A stretch of DNA of 64,000 nt, taken from contig JAJGOT010000492.1 in NCBI GenBank assembly GCA_022457155.1, positions 565,001 through 629,000 of the forward strand, read 5' to 3'. The notes beneath the pieces were generated by a model, which did no database searches, was not told the origin of the DNA, and saw only the letters and a program-made list of their open reading frames with translations. The stretch comes from Cladopsammia gracilis (Eukaryota > Cnidaria > Anthozoa > Scleractinia > Dendrophylliidae). Of this stretch, positions 45,909 to 56,553 are shown one piece after another. The first letter of the stretch is position 1. The number at the start of each line of letters is the position of its first letter. The position numbers and the translations under genes are program-made.

Positions 45909-47911
45909 TCACAAGAACCAGTTGGCTTCAATTTGTTTCTTAAACATGGCCTCATAGACAGCTGCACATTTAAAAACATGCAAAAGTTTTCCTTGAACTT
46001 GCTTTATGTTCTTTGGCCCCAAACAAGTAACTCCCTCTTCTTTGGCTATTTGACAGAGTTCATCATATTGTTGTAGACAATTGGAAGCATCTAAATGAAT
46101 GTCTTTGGAGTTCATATGGTCTATAAGGCAGTCAAACATCATGTTCTCTAAATTACTCCATCCTAACAAAGGAGTCACATTATTTGACAAAAGAAATTCT
46201 GCATCTGTTTGCTCTTTTTGTCCTTTTAGCTTAGTTGGCTGTCGCTTTGCTCGTGTTAAGGTATAACAAGCCGTGGCATTTTCTGAGTTTCCATAAGGAT
46301 TGTCACAATGAACACAACGACATTTAATGCTGCAACCTTTCATGTTGACATAACAGACACAACGTGATGGAAGTCCCCCAACTACCTGCTTGCAGAACTT
46401 TCTGTCCACCTCACTTTTGGCACGGCCTCTACCACAATTGCAGCTTTTTGCTTTTTCATCGCGGGTACTACCTGAAGTGCCAGGCTCAGCAAGGTTGCTA
46501 TTAGTAACAGATTCACTTCTCATTGGCTGGACAAAATAAAAAGTGCCACTCCCCACATCAAAATCCATAAGAATGCACTTACTACTGAGTGTTACATCCT
46601 TTGGCACAACAGGAACAACTGGAATGTACTTACGAGAGGTGAATATCACTGTGACAGCCGAGTAACCTTTGTTGCACCCAGTGCTAGTAAGTTCCCCATC
46701 TCTCCTGTAGAGAAATAAAAGAAAATGACTGAACAATGTCGCAAAGACCACATCATTTTATTCTCTAAACATTGTCAAAACTAAATAAATTATAAAATTG
46801 ATGACCCACAGAAAATTTGTTAAGGAGGGTATAAACAACAGTAACTAACATAAATTTCGCACAATATTGAATTTTTTTTGCACTTAATCTAACAAGGTTG
46901 GAAAATTTAACACGCATCATTAAAAATACCTGCCAGTACAGTGTACTGGTACAAATTCTGTCTTTTTAAATAGCTTGTACAGTTGTTATCAAAAAGATTT
47001 TTGGTTGATTAAATACATTTCTATTCAACTGTTTTCATTAACTCTAATTAAACATCCATTCTTTACCCCTATAAATCACTTACAACATCTAAACATTGAC
47101 CAAAAATTTTTAGAAAAAAATTATTTCTCTTTTAATTTTCATACTTTTTAGAACACTACTGTAAGTCTTAAATCTCAGATTGCAAAATGTTTTAACTAAA
47201 TGACTTAAAAAACATGGTAAATGATGGCCAATGGATTGATGTTTCATGCAGTCATACACTTTTTCTTTTACAATCGATAATTTACTTTATGATATTAACT
47301 TTAATCAACGATGGTAAATCATGTGTTATGTAGCTGGGTGGCTACGACAAGACAATAACATGTTGAAACATGCCTGCAAACACAAATTGCACAAATGTAC
47401 TGTAATCTTTTCTTTCTACAATGTAACTTAAAAGTTAGAAATTGAGAAAGTTAGATGGCTCACCTCTGAAATAGCCTCCCCCTTTTAATTTTTCAACCTC
47501 TTCTGTAAAGTTTATTTCTGTTACAAGTAGCTTTTGATAAACTGCTGCATTGTCTAGTAACTCATCACCAAGCTTTATATGCAAACACTTCATGTCATCC
47601 TTTATATGTTCAGGTTTTGTAGAAATCCCCAAAGAGGAGAGATGATTAGCAAGTTCACCATACTCATCAGTGTCTTTTAATTGTGAAAGTAAACTTGTTA
47701 AACCAGAAAGCAGAGCGAAGAAAAAGCTATCTCCCTGTTGGCATCCTTCTGGTTGTTGACACAGTTGCAGACCATATTCTAATAGAACTTGATCCAAGCT
47801 TTTCCTGCTTTCAAGTGCAGTTGTTGCAGAGTATTGTTCATTGCTAAACAGTGACAGGGAGCAGGACATCAAATGAATTAAGCGGGGATTGTACGACCTG
47901 GAATCACACAT
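45909..47911 (-). pseudogene. OTU-like protease plus Cys-rich CXC-like segment of the transposon
   Basis: Exon A is 47911-47464 (donor GTGAGC) and exon B begins at 46699 and stops at 45909; joining them reads GGYFRDGELTSTG in frame. Exon A has GCQQGDSFFFALLSGL, resembling the OTU active-site loop (D-G-x-C-F/L-F), but with Ser where the catalytic Cys is expected. Exon B has VTVIFTSRKYIPVVPVVP and then a Cys-rich tract, CNCGRGRAK..CVCYVNMKGCSIKCRCVHC.NPYG, like CXC/tesmin-type zinc domains. Upstream in the same frame (about 48110-47912) further coding sequence is visible but contains a TAA, so this is probably the C-terminal part of the transposase polyprotein. Family calls are from motif memory and are moderate. 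Confidence 0.55.
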
Positions 47912-49420
47912 ATCCTTTAGTTGTTTGTCTACTTATAGAAAGTTCAGGCCTCTAGTCAAAACATCATGCATTTCTGTGGTCTGTGATACACAAGCTTCAG
48001 GGTTAGCAAGCTGAGAATGCAATTCAAAAGCATTACTTTTTGCACTGAAGAACTGTGAGTAATTGTTCTTGACTTCAGTGGGAAGGTTGGCTTTAGAATC
48101 ACCCCAAAAACCTCAATTGTTGCTTGAAAAGATGACTGTTGAAGTTTTATGGCATATGATGAAATCGGCTTTACAACACCCTTTGGAAAGTCTTCATTCT
48201 TTCTTTCATTCCAAATGTAAAAAAAAAAATCGTAAACAATGCAAGAGCAGACTCAACCCCCAAGCGACTCCGAGCAACAATATGCCGTAAATTTTTATGC
48301 AAGTTTTCATTCTTTTCAGAACCACACCCAGGGGGGATACCTGAAAGACAGCCTTTCTCACTGTGCTTTTTCAGGCAATTGATTTCATGAATGGTGCTGG
48401 CTGTGAGAACATCTTCATCACCTGGGTGCCTGGGTGTTTCATGTCCTTCCACTTTAGCAGAAAGCATCTCAGATTCTCCAACATCTCTTCTGAGTTTGGG
48501 GTATCTTTTTTTCTCTCCTTCTCTTTGTCATATGCACATCGAAACACATTTGCAAAGTCAGCAATACAAGAAGTGGCCAGGATATGCCTTGACTGTTTAG
48601 GTATTTTTTGTGTTACTCTTGAAATAGCATGGAACAGATCAAGTTTTACTGGGACTTCATTTCCGAAAATGTTTTGTACCTTTTGACGCACCTGACAACA
48701 GTTATCAACATAAACAGCTTTCAACGTTACTCCTTGTTTATCCAGCCGTGTTTTCAAATTCTTCAGAAGTATTTGAACATGATCAAATGATGTTCCCTTA
48801 GTAAGCTGCCAGGCAACAACCTGACCCTTTTCGTTTAACACACAAAACAGGAAGTCATATTGTGTGACCCACTTTTGGTTTTCAAGGAAAATGCCAATGT
48901 TAGCTGCAACCTTGAAGGTGTGGTCTGCACTAATATACAAAGCTGAGATTTCGCTCATTCTCTGGGTGTAAAACAACTCAGACTCTCTGAAGTTTAGTAT
49001 AAAGCAACTGATTATCACATCATCGGATGGCAATTCAATCCATTCCTTGGGATCCGGAAATGCACTGTTGGACATTTCTCTAGCCGCGGAGTTGCCTTCT
49101 CCTACCCCCTCTGTAACCACGGGATAGTTTTCGTAAAACTTGGCCTCGTTAGCCCAATAACAATCTTAGTACTTTTGGGCCAAATGTCTTTCAATTTCCG
49201 CAAAGGTCAGCCCGACACACGCTAGAGAAGATATTAAGTTCAAAAGTTGTATAGTGACCCCACTTCTGTGTGACAACGCGAAAGGCATCTTGTAATTAAC
49301 AGCGGACAAGTGTTCCAGGACAGCTGGATCATGTGCAGCTATTTCATGCCAGTCTTTGCAAACATACATGATGAAATGAAAAAATGTGTAAAATTTGACG
49401 CTGTTTGTAGAATGATTTTT

Positions 49421-49454
49421 CCCGACGTTTCGGCAATGCTGCCTTCTTCAGGGT
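49421..49454 (-). ncRNA. Small hammerhead variant, left Penelope copy
   Basis: Minus strand: CC, CTGAAGA, stem II GGCA/TGCC, GAAA, CGTC, GGG. The core matches CUGANGA...GAAA; ACGU acts as a minimal palindromic stem III with UC as the cleavage site; stem I begins CC/GG. It lies in the tail downstream of the coding end. Confidence 0.65.
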
Positions 49455-49567
49455 ACAAAACTATTAAAAAAACCGTTGAAAAGTTCGTTAATTTAGCACA
49501 CGTGTCCAATTACATGATCACGCACGTGGCAGCGCGCGCTGGCGCGCGAGTGGGCAAAAAAGTAAAT

Positions 49568-51794
49568 TCACGTAAAACTAAAGTCTTGATTCAGACCACT
49601 CGGGGCCATGGTTCCTTGCCTAAAAATGAAACGCATTTCCTGTTCCTTGCGATATTCTTGGTTGGCCAGGCCCGCTTTCAGTACAGCGACTTTCAAATCC
49701 TGCAGTGAGTGATTCGGTTGGTTAAAATGCGCAGGTACAGGAAGGTCATTTCTGCCGTTCATTACATCCCTGCGGTGTTCTCTGAAACGGTCAGCCAAGC
49801 TGCGTCCAGTCTCTCCAATGTAAAGAGTTGAGGGGCATTTGTCGCATGTTAAACAGTAAACCACGTTGTCCGTGATGCAGGTAAAGTGCCCTGTGATATT
49901 GAAATGCCCTTTGGGTGTTGTAATTGTAGTAGATGAATTAACATGGGGACATGTACGGCAAACGGTCCTGTTGCAAGGGAAAGTACCTGTTGGTTGTTGA
50001 GGAAGGTCCCGCGGTAGGCTGCTTCTGACTAACAGGTCCTTCAGATTCTTGGCACGCCTGAAAGCCTTCAGTGGTGGTTTTCTGAAAATATCGGTGGTCG
50101 TGCTGTCATCGTGAAGGATCCCGAAGTTCCTTGAAATTATTTTACAGGCGTCCAGGTTCATGGGGTGGAAGGTGGTGACGAATGGTACCCTGTCATTAGC
50201 GGCGATGTTCCCAGTGCTATTCTCAAGAATTTCAGCTCTCGATCTGGTCGATGCTCGTTCTCTCCCTCTTCTTATCAGGTCATTCGGATAACCACGTGCT
50301 GTGAAAAAGGTCTCCATTTTTGTTGCTTCGATGTCAAAGTCATCGTTTTCACTGCAGATCTTGCGCAGTCTAAGAAACTGACTATAAGGTATGGATGACT
50401 TGCAACTGGATGGATGGGATGAGCTGAAGTTGAGGTAGGAGTGACTATCTGTGTCTTTGTAATAGACAGAAGTGGATATGCGATTATCCCGAGGCTTCAT
50501 GTAGATATCCAGGAAAGGAAGCTTGTCAGTGGATACAGTCCATGTATACTCAAGGTTAGGGTGGTACGAGGAGGCAAATCCAAGGAACTGACGGAGGTCT
50601 TCTTCACTGCATGAAGCAGCGCCGGCCACATGATCCATGTATCGCTTGTATAGGTCTGGCTTTATACCGGTATAACTCGATAGCATGCGTTCCTCAACGT
50701 AGCCAACAAAGAGACATGCATAATTTGGTCCTAGTCGGCTACCCATGGCCACTCCACCTATTTGCTTGTAAAATTCACCATTAAATTCAAAGGTGTTAAG
50801 TGTTAATACTAGTTCTGCCATACGTAAGAGCGTATCTGTGGGTGGTTCAAGTACCTCTCTCTTGTCAAGATAGTGTTGCAGTGCGCGGAGACCCTCATCA
50901 TTGGGTATAACTGTATAAAGTGACTTAATGTCCATAGTGAACACTAAATGCTGTCCGTCACCGTCACTATAACGGAAGGAATCCAGGATGTTAAGCATGT
51001 GGGTGGTGTCTTTTACATAGCTGTCCAGGCTTCGCACAAAAGGCGCCGTTACATGATTTAGAAAGACGGCCAGAAGTTCAGTAGGGCAAGAACAGGCGGA
51101 TACTATAGGTCTGCCAGGATTTCCAGGCTTGTGGATCTTTGGTAACAAGTAAAATTTTGAGGTGCGTGGATGTTCGACAATGAGATTGGTAGCTGATGGA
51201 GGGAGATGGTTGTTCTCTATGGCTGTGTTAATGAACGTCTTGACCTCTTGTTGAGAGCTTTGTGTGGCATCACTAGGAATCTTTTGGTAGAACCGTTGGT
51301 CTGCTAGTTGTCTATTGGCTTCAGCTATATACAGATCTGTTTTCCACACTACAAAGGCTCCTCCTTTATCTGCCTGTCTGATCACCACATCCCTTCTATT
51401 CTTCAAATTGCGTAATGCCCGTTGTTCATCATAGGATAAATTGTGTTGTGTTAATCTGCGCTTGAAATCAATTTGGTTCACTTCTCTGCGGCATTTATCA
51501 ATGTAATGATCAACAGCGATGAATTTTCCGGATGTTGGGGTCCACTTGCTGTGTTTGGGTTTTAAGCTGTCTAAAAACCTTCCTGTCAACGTGTTCTGCT
51601 GATGGTTAGCGTTATTGTCATCGGTATTAGACGAATTACTCTCATTGGTTTCATTGAGCTCACTGTCGTTTGCCTCATCGTGTGCGTTTTCAGTTGCGTC
51701 GTGGAAGTGGGCTTTTAAGCGTAGACGTCTGAAAAATTGCTCATTGTCTTTTTTCACTTGGAATTCGTCTGTGACAGGTGTTGTGGGAATGAAA
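49568..51794 (-). pseudogene. Penelope RT plus GIY-YIG, left copy, catalytic Asp changed
   Basis: An open frame of about 740 codons. The N-terminal region has LSYDEQRALRNLKNR and VIRQADKGGAFVVW. The RT palm has FYLLPKIHKPGNPGRPIVSA, FTMDIKSLYT, GVAMGSRLGPNYACLF and motif C YMDH where YMDD is expected; the sister copy has YMDD. The C-terminal endonuclease has CLTCDKCPSTLYIGETGRSL..FREHRRDV, the GIY-YIG core. PLEs use this pair for target-primed reverse transcription. The apparent start at 51838 lies in antisense of the sister copy, so the true coding sequence begins upstream of the junction at about 51795 and is 5'-truncated. The Asp-to-His change at about 50634-50636 should abolish polymerase activity. 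Confidence 0.85.
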
Positions 51795-53407
51795 CATTGT
51801 CGAACATCCACGCACCTCAAACTTTTACTTGTTACCAAAGATCCACAAGCCTGGAAATCCTGGCAGACCTATAGTATCCGCCTGTTCTTGCCCTACTGAA
51901 CTTCTGGCCGTCTTTCTTGATCATGTAACGGCGCCTTTTGTGCGAAGCCTGGACAGCTATGTAAAAGACACCACCCACATGCTTAACATCCTGGATTCCT
52001 TCCGTTATAGTGACGGTGACGGACAGCATTTATTGTTCACTATGGACATTAAGTCACTTTATACAGTTATACCCAATGATGAGGGTCTCCGCGCACTGCA
52101 ACACTATCTTGACAAGAGAGGTACTTGAACCACCCACAGATACGCTCTTACGTATGGCAGAACTAGTATTAACACTTAACACCTTTGAATTTAATGGTGA
52201 ATTTTACAAGCAAACAGGTGGAGTGGCTATGGGTAGCCGACTAGGACCAAATTATGCATGTCTCTTTGTTGGCTACGTTGAGGAACGCATGCTATCGAGT
52301 TATACCGGTATAAAGCCAGACCTATACAAGCGATACATGGATGATGTGGCCGGCGCTGCTTCATGCAGTGAAGAAGACCTCCGTCAGTTCCTTGGATTTG
52401 CCTCCTCGTACCACCCTAACCTTGAGTATACATGGACTGTATCCACTGACAAGCTTCCTTTCCTGGATATCTACATGAAGCCTCGGGATAATCGCATATC
52501 CACTTCTGTCTATTACAAAGACACAGATAGTCACTCCTACCTCAACTTCAGCTCATCCCATCCATCCAGTTGCAAGTCATCCATACCTTATAGTCAGTTT
52601 CTTAGACTGCGCAAGAACTGCAGTGAAAACGATGACTTTGACATCGAAGCAACAAAAATGGAGACCTTTTTCACAGCACGTGGTTTTCCGAATGACCTGA
52701 TAAGAAGAGGGAGAGAACGAGCATCGACCAGATCGAGAGCTGAAATTCTTGAGAATAGCACTGGGAACATCGCCGCTAATGACAGGGTACCATTCGTCAC
52801 CACCTTCCACCCCATGAACCTGGACGCCTGTAAAATAATTTCAAGGAACTTCGGGATCCTTCACGATGACAGCACGACCACCGATATTTTCAGAAAACCA
52901 CCACTGAAGGCTTTCAGGCGTGCCAAGAATCTGAAGGACCTGTTAGTCAGAAGCAGCCTACCGCGGGACCTTCCTCAACAACCAACAGGTACTTTCCCTT
53001 GCAACAGGACCGTTTGCCGTACATGTCCCCATGTTAATTCATCTACTACAATTACAACACCCAAAGGGCATGTCAATATCACAGGGCACTTTACCTGCAT
53101 CACGGACAACGTGGTTTACTGTTTAACATGCGACAAATGCCCCTCAACTCTTTACATTGGAGAGACTGGACGCAGCTTGGCTGACCGTTTCAGAGAACAC
53201 CGCAGGGATGTAATGAACGGCAGAAATGACCTTCCTGTACCTGCGCATTTTAACCAACCGAATCACTCACTGCAGGATTTGAAAGTCGCTGTACTGAAAG
53301 CGGGCCTGGCCAACCAAGAATATCGCAAGGAACAGGAAATGCGTTTCATTTTTAGGCAAGGAACCATGGCCCCGAGTGGTCTGAATCAAGACTTTAGTTT
53401 TACGTGA
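51795..53407 (+). pseudogene. Penelope RT plus GIY-YIG, right copy, truncated and frameshifted
   Basis: It begins within the RT at HPRTSNFYLLPKIHKPG, lacking the N-terminal ~250 residues of the left copy. A 2-bp deletion near 52121-52125 (AGAGAGAG reduced to AGAGAG) breaks the frame between LDKR and EVLEPPTD. Motif C is intact (YMDD) and the GIY-YIG domain (CPSTLYIGETGRSL) is complete to the stop at 53405-53407. Other differences from the left copy are scattered single residues. It is non-functional on its own. Confidence 0.85.
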
Positions 53408-53520
53408 ATTTACTTTTTTGCCCACTCGCGCGCCAGCGCGCGCTGCCACGTGCGTGATCATGTAATTGGACACGTGTGCTAAATTAACGAACTTTTCAAC
53501 GGTTTTTTTAATAGTTTTGT

Positions 53521-53554
53521 ACCCTGAAGAAGGCAGCATTGCCGAAACGTCGGG
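53521..53554 (+). ncRNA. Small hammerhead variant, right Penelope copy
   Basis: Identical to the left-copy motif on the opposite strand: CCCTGAAGAAGGCAGCATTG, then CCGAAACGTCGGG. Its position about 120 bp after the stop codon matches the terminal repeat of PLEs. Confidence 0.65.
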
Positions 53555-54106
53555 AAAAATCATTTTACAAACAGCGTCAAATTTTACACATTTTTTCATT
53601 TCATCATTCAGTATAACGCTGCGCAGGTAATTTAAATATTTATTTGCAAACATACACTCGACTCATCAATAGAACCACACAATCCTCACCATAAAGCTTT
53701 CGGGGAAGTTGCTTGTCACTGTGACCATCCTTCCACTTTCTGGGAAACAGAAGTGAAGGCTGACTGGCGTGGCTTTCGTGCGGACAACACAAACCATTCG
53801 GAAAGACCTCGGAACACTGAAGCAACGGATCCCAAACAATAACAGGCGGAGTTAAGAATTCTTCTACATGCAAGAAGGACAGTTTCTCACCACTATGGCC
53901 AGTCTTCGTTGAATGCTTTGAAAATATTATTTCTGGACCATGTGGATTTCTCTCGTATGACTCTGCAATCTTTTTCAAACAGTTTTTCATTCGTTCAAGA
54001 ACCTTCATTTTCTCTGCACTCGATGAAACATTTCTAGCTAGTTCCCGGGGATTTCCGGCTAAAAGAGGAGAGATTCTGAAAACGAGGTTAAGCAACGGGT
54101 TGATTT

Positions 54107-54593
54107 TACTTCCGTCGCTGTCACAGTGTCACAAGGATTTTTATATAAAGGATAAGAGAATACTCAAAGCGCATTTTACTTCCGTCGCTGTCACAGTGTC
54201 ACAAGGATTTTTTATATAAAGGATAAGAGAATACTCAAAGCGCATTTTACTTCCGTCGCTGTCACAGTGTCACAAGGATTTTTATATAAAGGATAAGAGA
54301 ATACTCAAAGCGCATTTTACTTCCGTCGCTGTCACAGTGTCACAATGATTTTTATATAAAGGATAAGAGAATACTCAAAGCGCATTTTACTTCCGTCGCT
54401 GTCACAGTGTCACAAGGATTTTTATATAAAGGATAAGAGAATACTCAAAGCGCATTTTACACACAGTGTTACATTGAATACTGAAAAGGGTAGTTTATTT
54501 TAATTACGGCAATGTTCGGAATAATGTCGGTGCAGGCGCGATGATGACGTACTTGATGACGCAGTTGGTTAATCGGTACACCACGATTCTACC
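54107..54593. repeat. Right TIR with five 70-bp units (inverted)
   Basis: Inverted counterpart of 40686-41520. TCCGTCGCTGTCACAGTG recurs at 54111, 54181, 54252, 54322 and 54392, followed by the ~130-bp outer segment ending at 54593. All units are of the GAGTATT type. Confidence 0.9.
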
Positions 54594-55943
54594 AAAACAA
54601 AGGAAAACGAGGTTACGTAACATAACAAAAGAACTAAATAACAAGGAAAAATTTAACGCTAAAAATAACATACATGATGTGATAAAAACCTTAATTAATG
54701 ATTGAAACAAAGAAAACTCCCTATCGAGGGCCCCCGAATAATCATATAGGTCACTGTCGGAATGACAGGACCAGCACGTCTTACCAAGTGCCCCCGACAG
54801 AACGTTGAAACACAAAACAACTACAAACAATACAAAGAATAAAACAAGGAAAAGAAAAAGACATTCCTATTATTGCAAGATACGTGCGTTAATTATTGTA
54901 GTTAACAAACAGTTCGACAAGGCTCTTAGTATTCCAAGATCAGAACTTTTAAACAAAAAGATTAAATCTGACAAGAAAGTCTTTCCTCTGGTTCTTGATT
55001 ACAATCCAATTTTGCCCAACATCCGAAACGTCATTAGAAAGCACTTTCATTTATTACATTCCTCACCCCTTATAAATGAAATTTTTCCAGCTTATCGCCG
55101 AAACAAAAATCTCAAAGAAATTTTAGCACCATCTAAATTTCGGTCTGTTACGGATGAAAATTTTAATGAAGAAGAGGGGGGTTGCTTTAAATGTGGTAAA
55201 AGATGCGACCTTTGCAAAAGATTTTTACTTCAAGATTCGAAATTCCAGAGTTCTGCCACAGGTCGTTATTATTCTATTCGCCAAAGTTTGTCATGTTCGT
55301 CCAAAAATGTGATTTATTTGGCCACCTGCAATAAATGCAATTTGCAGTATGTAGGTTCTACATCCACCGAATTTAAAGTCCGTTTCAGAAACCACAAATC
55401 TAGCATGCTCAATAATAGGAGAAATTGTGAATTGGCGGTACATTTTAATAGTTCTGAACATGATATTTCACAAATTAGCTTTATTCTTATCGAACAAATT
55501 AGATCATTTCAAAATACATTTCACCTTGACCAATTGTTGCTCACTAGGGAGGCTTATTGGACAACCCAATTGTTTACGCTCAATCCGCATGGCCTTAACA
55601 AGAGACGTGAATTTAGATCAAAAAAACGCATTAACTACAATAATTAACGCACGTATCTTGCAATAATAGGATTGTCTTTTTCTTTTCCTTGTTTTATTCT
55701 TTGTATTGTTTGTAGTTGTTTTGTGTTTGAACGTTCTGTCGGGGGCACTTGGTAAGACGTGCTGGTCCTGTCATTCCGACAGTGACCTATATGATTATTC
55801 GGGGGCCCTCGATAGGGAGTTTTCTTTGTTTCAATCATTACTTAAGGTTTTTATCACATCATGTATGTTATTTTTAGCGTTAAATTTTTCGTTGTTATTT
55901 AGTTCTTTTGTTATGTTACGTAACCTCGTTTTCCTTTGTTTTT
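54594..55943 (+). mobile_element. Penelope-like element tail with inverted arms
   Basis: About 310-bp arms (54594-54905 and 55632-55943) are inverted complements differing at a few positions. Between them lies a plus-strand PLE C-terminal coding segment. The right arm is the natural 3' tail; the left arm is an inverted copy of it. The left arm starts exactly where the large transposon's right TIR ends. It is a different family from the PLE pair at 49-53 kb; no hammerhead core was found in the arms. Confidence 0.8.
54905..55647 (+). pseudogene. Penelope linker plus GIY-YIG domain, 5'-truncated
   Basis: The frame reads QFDKALSIPRSELL, VFPLVLDYNPILPNI, INEIFPAYRRNKNLKEILAPSKFR, a Cys cluster (CFKCGKRCDLCKRF), then the endonuclease core YLATCNKCNLQYVGSTSTEF..RFRNHKSS and a C terminus TREAYWTTQLFTLNPHGLN. 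The RT palm is missing. The ORF can be extended upstream to an ATG at 54805, but those ~33 residues are antisense of the 3' tail in the left arm and are not natural protein. Confidence 0.75.
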
Positions 55944-55991
55944 GTAGCTTAATGTATATAAGTCACAACTTGTATAACTTAATCATTGTAC

Positions 55992-56059
55992 ATAGTATTC
56001 TATTACCCAACGCTCTCTTTCCACGCTCAGCCTGATAAGGTATGGGTAGAAAGTTGATC
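55992..56059. repeat. Split direct repeat B2
   Basis: Outer copy of the 68-bp B repeat, marking the 3' end of the element on the minus strand. 75 bp (56060-56134) separate it from A2. Confidence 0.9.
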
Positions 56060-56134
56060 CAGCGTTAAGGAGGCGATAGCTTGTACTCGTGTACTCGGAC
56101 ACGAATTTTCAGCAAGAGGGTGGGTGAGGAGGGC

Positions 56135-56312
56135 CGTTCCCCCTTTCCTCCTTCGCGCTGGAAAACTGAGAGACTGAACGAGAAAAACATCGGGTCTTGT
56201 ATTTATTATTATCCTGGGGTGTGAAATACTCGTGCAATGCCTAATTTGCGCTTATATGGCAGTTTTGTGTGATATCATGCCTCGCGCTTTATTATCAAGC
56301 GTTGTGAATAGT
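56135..56312. repeat. Split direct repeat A2
   Basis: 178 bp identical or nearly so to 62802-62979 (starts CGTTCCCCCTTTCC, ends GTTGTGAATAGT). It is directly joined to and overlaps B1 by ATAGT. Confidence 0.9.
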
Positions 56313-56375
56313 ATTCTATTACCCAACGCTCTCTTTCCACGCTCAGCCTGATAAGGTATGGGTAGAAAGTTGATC
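56308..56375. repeat. Split direct repeat B1
   Basis: 68 bp from ATAGTATTCTATTACCC to GTAGAAAGTTGATC, the same as 55992-56059. Confidence 0.9.
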
Positions 56376-56553
56376 TACGCGCTACCCGCTTCGCTTTACC
56401 CGAATTCTCCCCCAGGCCCCCCTGAGAGGAAGGATCATCCCACTCTTAACTGAACCCCAGCCTCATCCTTCCCATACACTTCCCTTACTCACACTCTAAC
56501 GAGGGTTATCAGAACATACAGTTTATTTTCTTATTTCTGTTACATAAACGTTG

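Larger units (their letters stand above)
49384..53640. mobile_element. Head-to-head pair of near-identical Penelope-like elements
   Basis: Two PLE copies, about 99% identical, lie in inverted orientation and meet near 51795: the left copy on the minus strand (coding to 49568), the right on the plus strand (coding to 53407). The insertion is flanked by TTTGCAAACATACA on both sides, a 14-bp target duplication. Both outer ends carry the same ~190-bp tail with a hammerhead motif. The right side has ~35 extra bp (53605-53640) before the duplication. Inverted or tandem partial copies are typical of PLE integration. Confidence 0.85.
48063..54095 (-). pseudogene. Transposase-like gene interrupted by a Penelope pair
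   Basis: The N-terminal part is 54095-53640 (ends SRVYVCK). After the PLE insertion the frame resumes at 49369 (opens YVCKDWHEIAAHDP), has a TAA at 49166-49168, and continues 49165-48371. It then needs a frameshift near 48380-48420 to reach 48467-48171. Motifs ISADHTFKVAANIG, VYVDNCC, VKLDLFHAI and GCLSGIPPG.G..KNENLHK suggest a DDE/D-type nuclease (D in ADHTF, D in VDN, E in NENLHK), by inference. I could not assign a superfamily. Lesions are one retroelement insertion, at least one in-frame stop here plus one further downstream, and one frameshift. Confidence 0.6.
40686..54593. mobile_element. 13.9-kb DNA transposon with arrayed terminal inverted repeats
   Basis: The outer ends GGTAGAATCGTGGTGTACCG (40686) and its complement (ending 54593) begin a ~130-bp terminal segment, nearly identical in both ends (one substitution and one indel seen), which leads into tandem 70-bp units: ten at the left (to 41520) and five at the right (from 54107). 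Between them lie a plus-strand ATPase gene (42779-44528) and a convergent minus-strand transposase/OTU/CXC coding region (54095-45909). Without the PLE pair at 49384-53640 the element is about 9.6 kb. Target duplication cannot be verified because a second PLE abuts the right end. The family was not recognised. Confidence 0.8.

Noticed and set aside
49310..49708. Plus-strand 132-codon ORF and its mirror at 53267-53653
   Set aside because: Both are antisense of the Penelope tail and C terminus, present only because the two copies are inverted.
54805..54904. Natural N terminus of the second Penelope protein (ATG 54805)
   Set aside because: These codons are antisense of the 3' tail present in the right arm, so the start is an artefact of the inverted arm.
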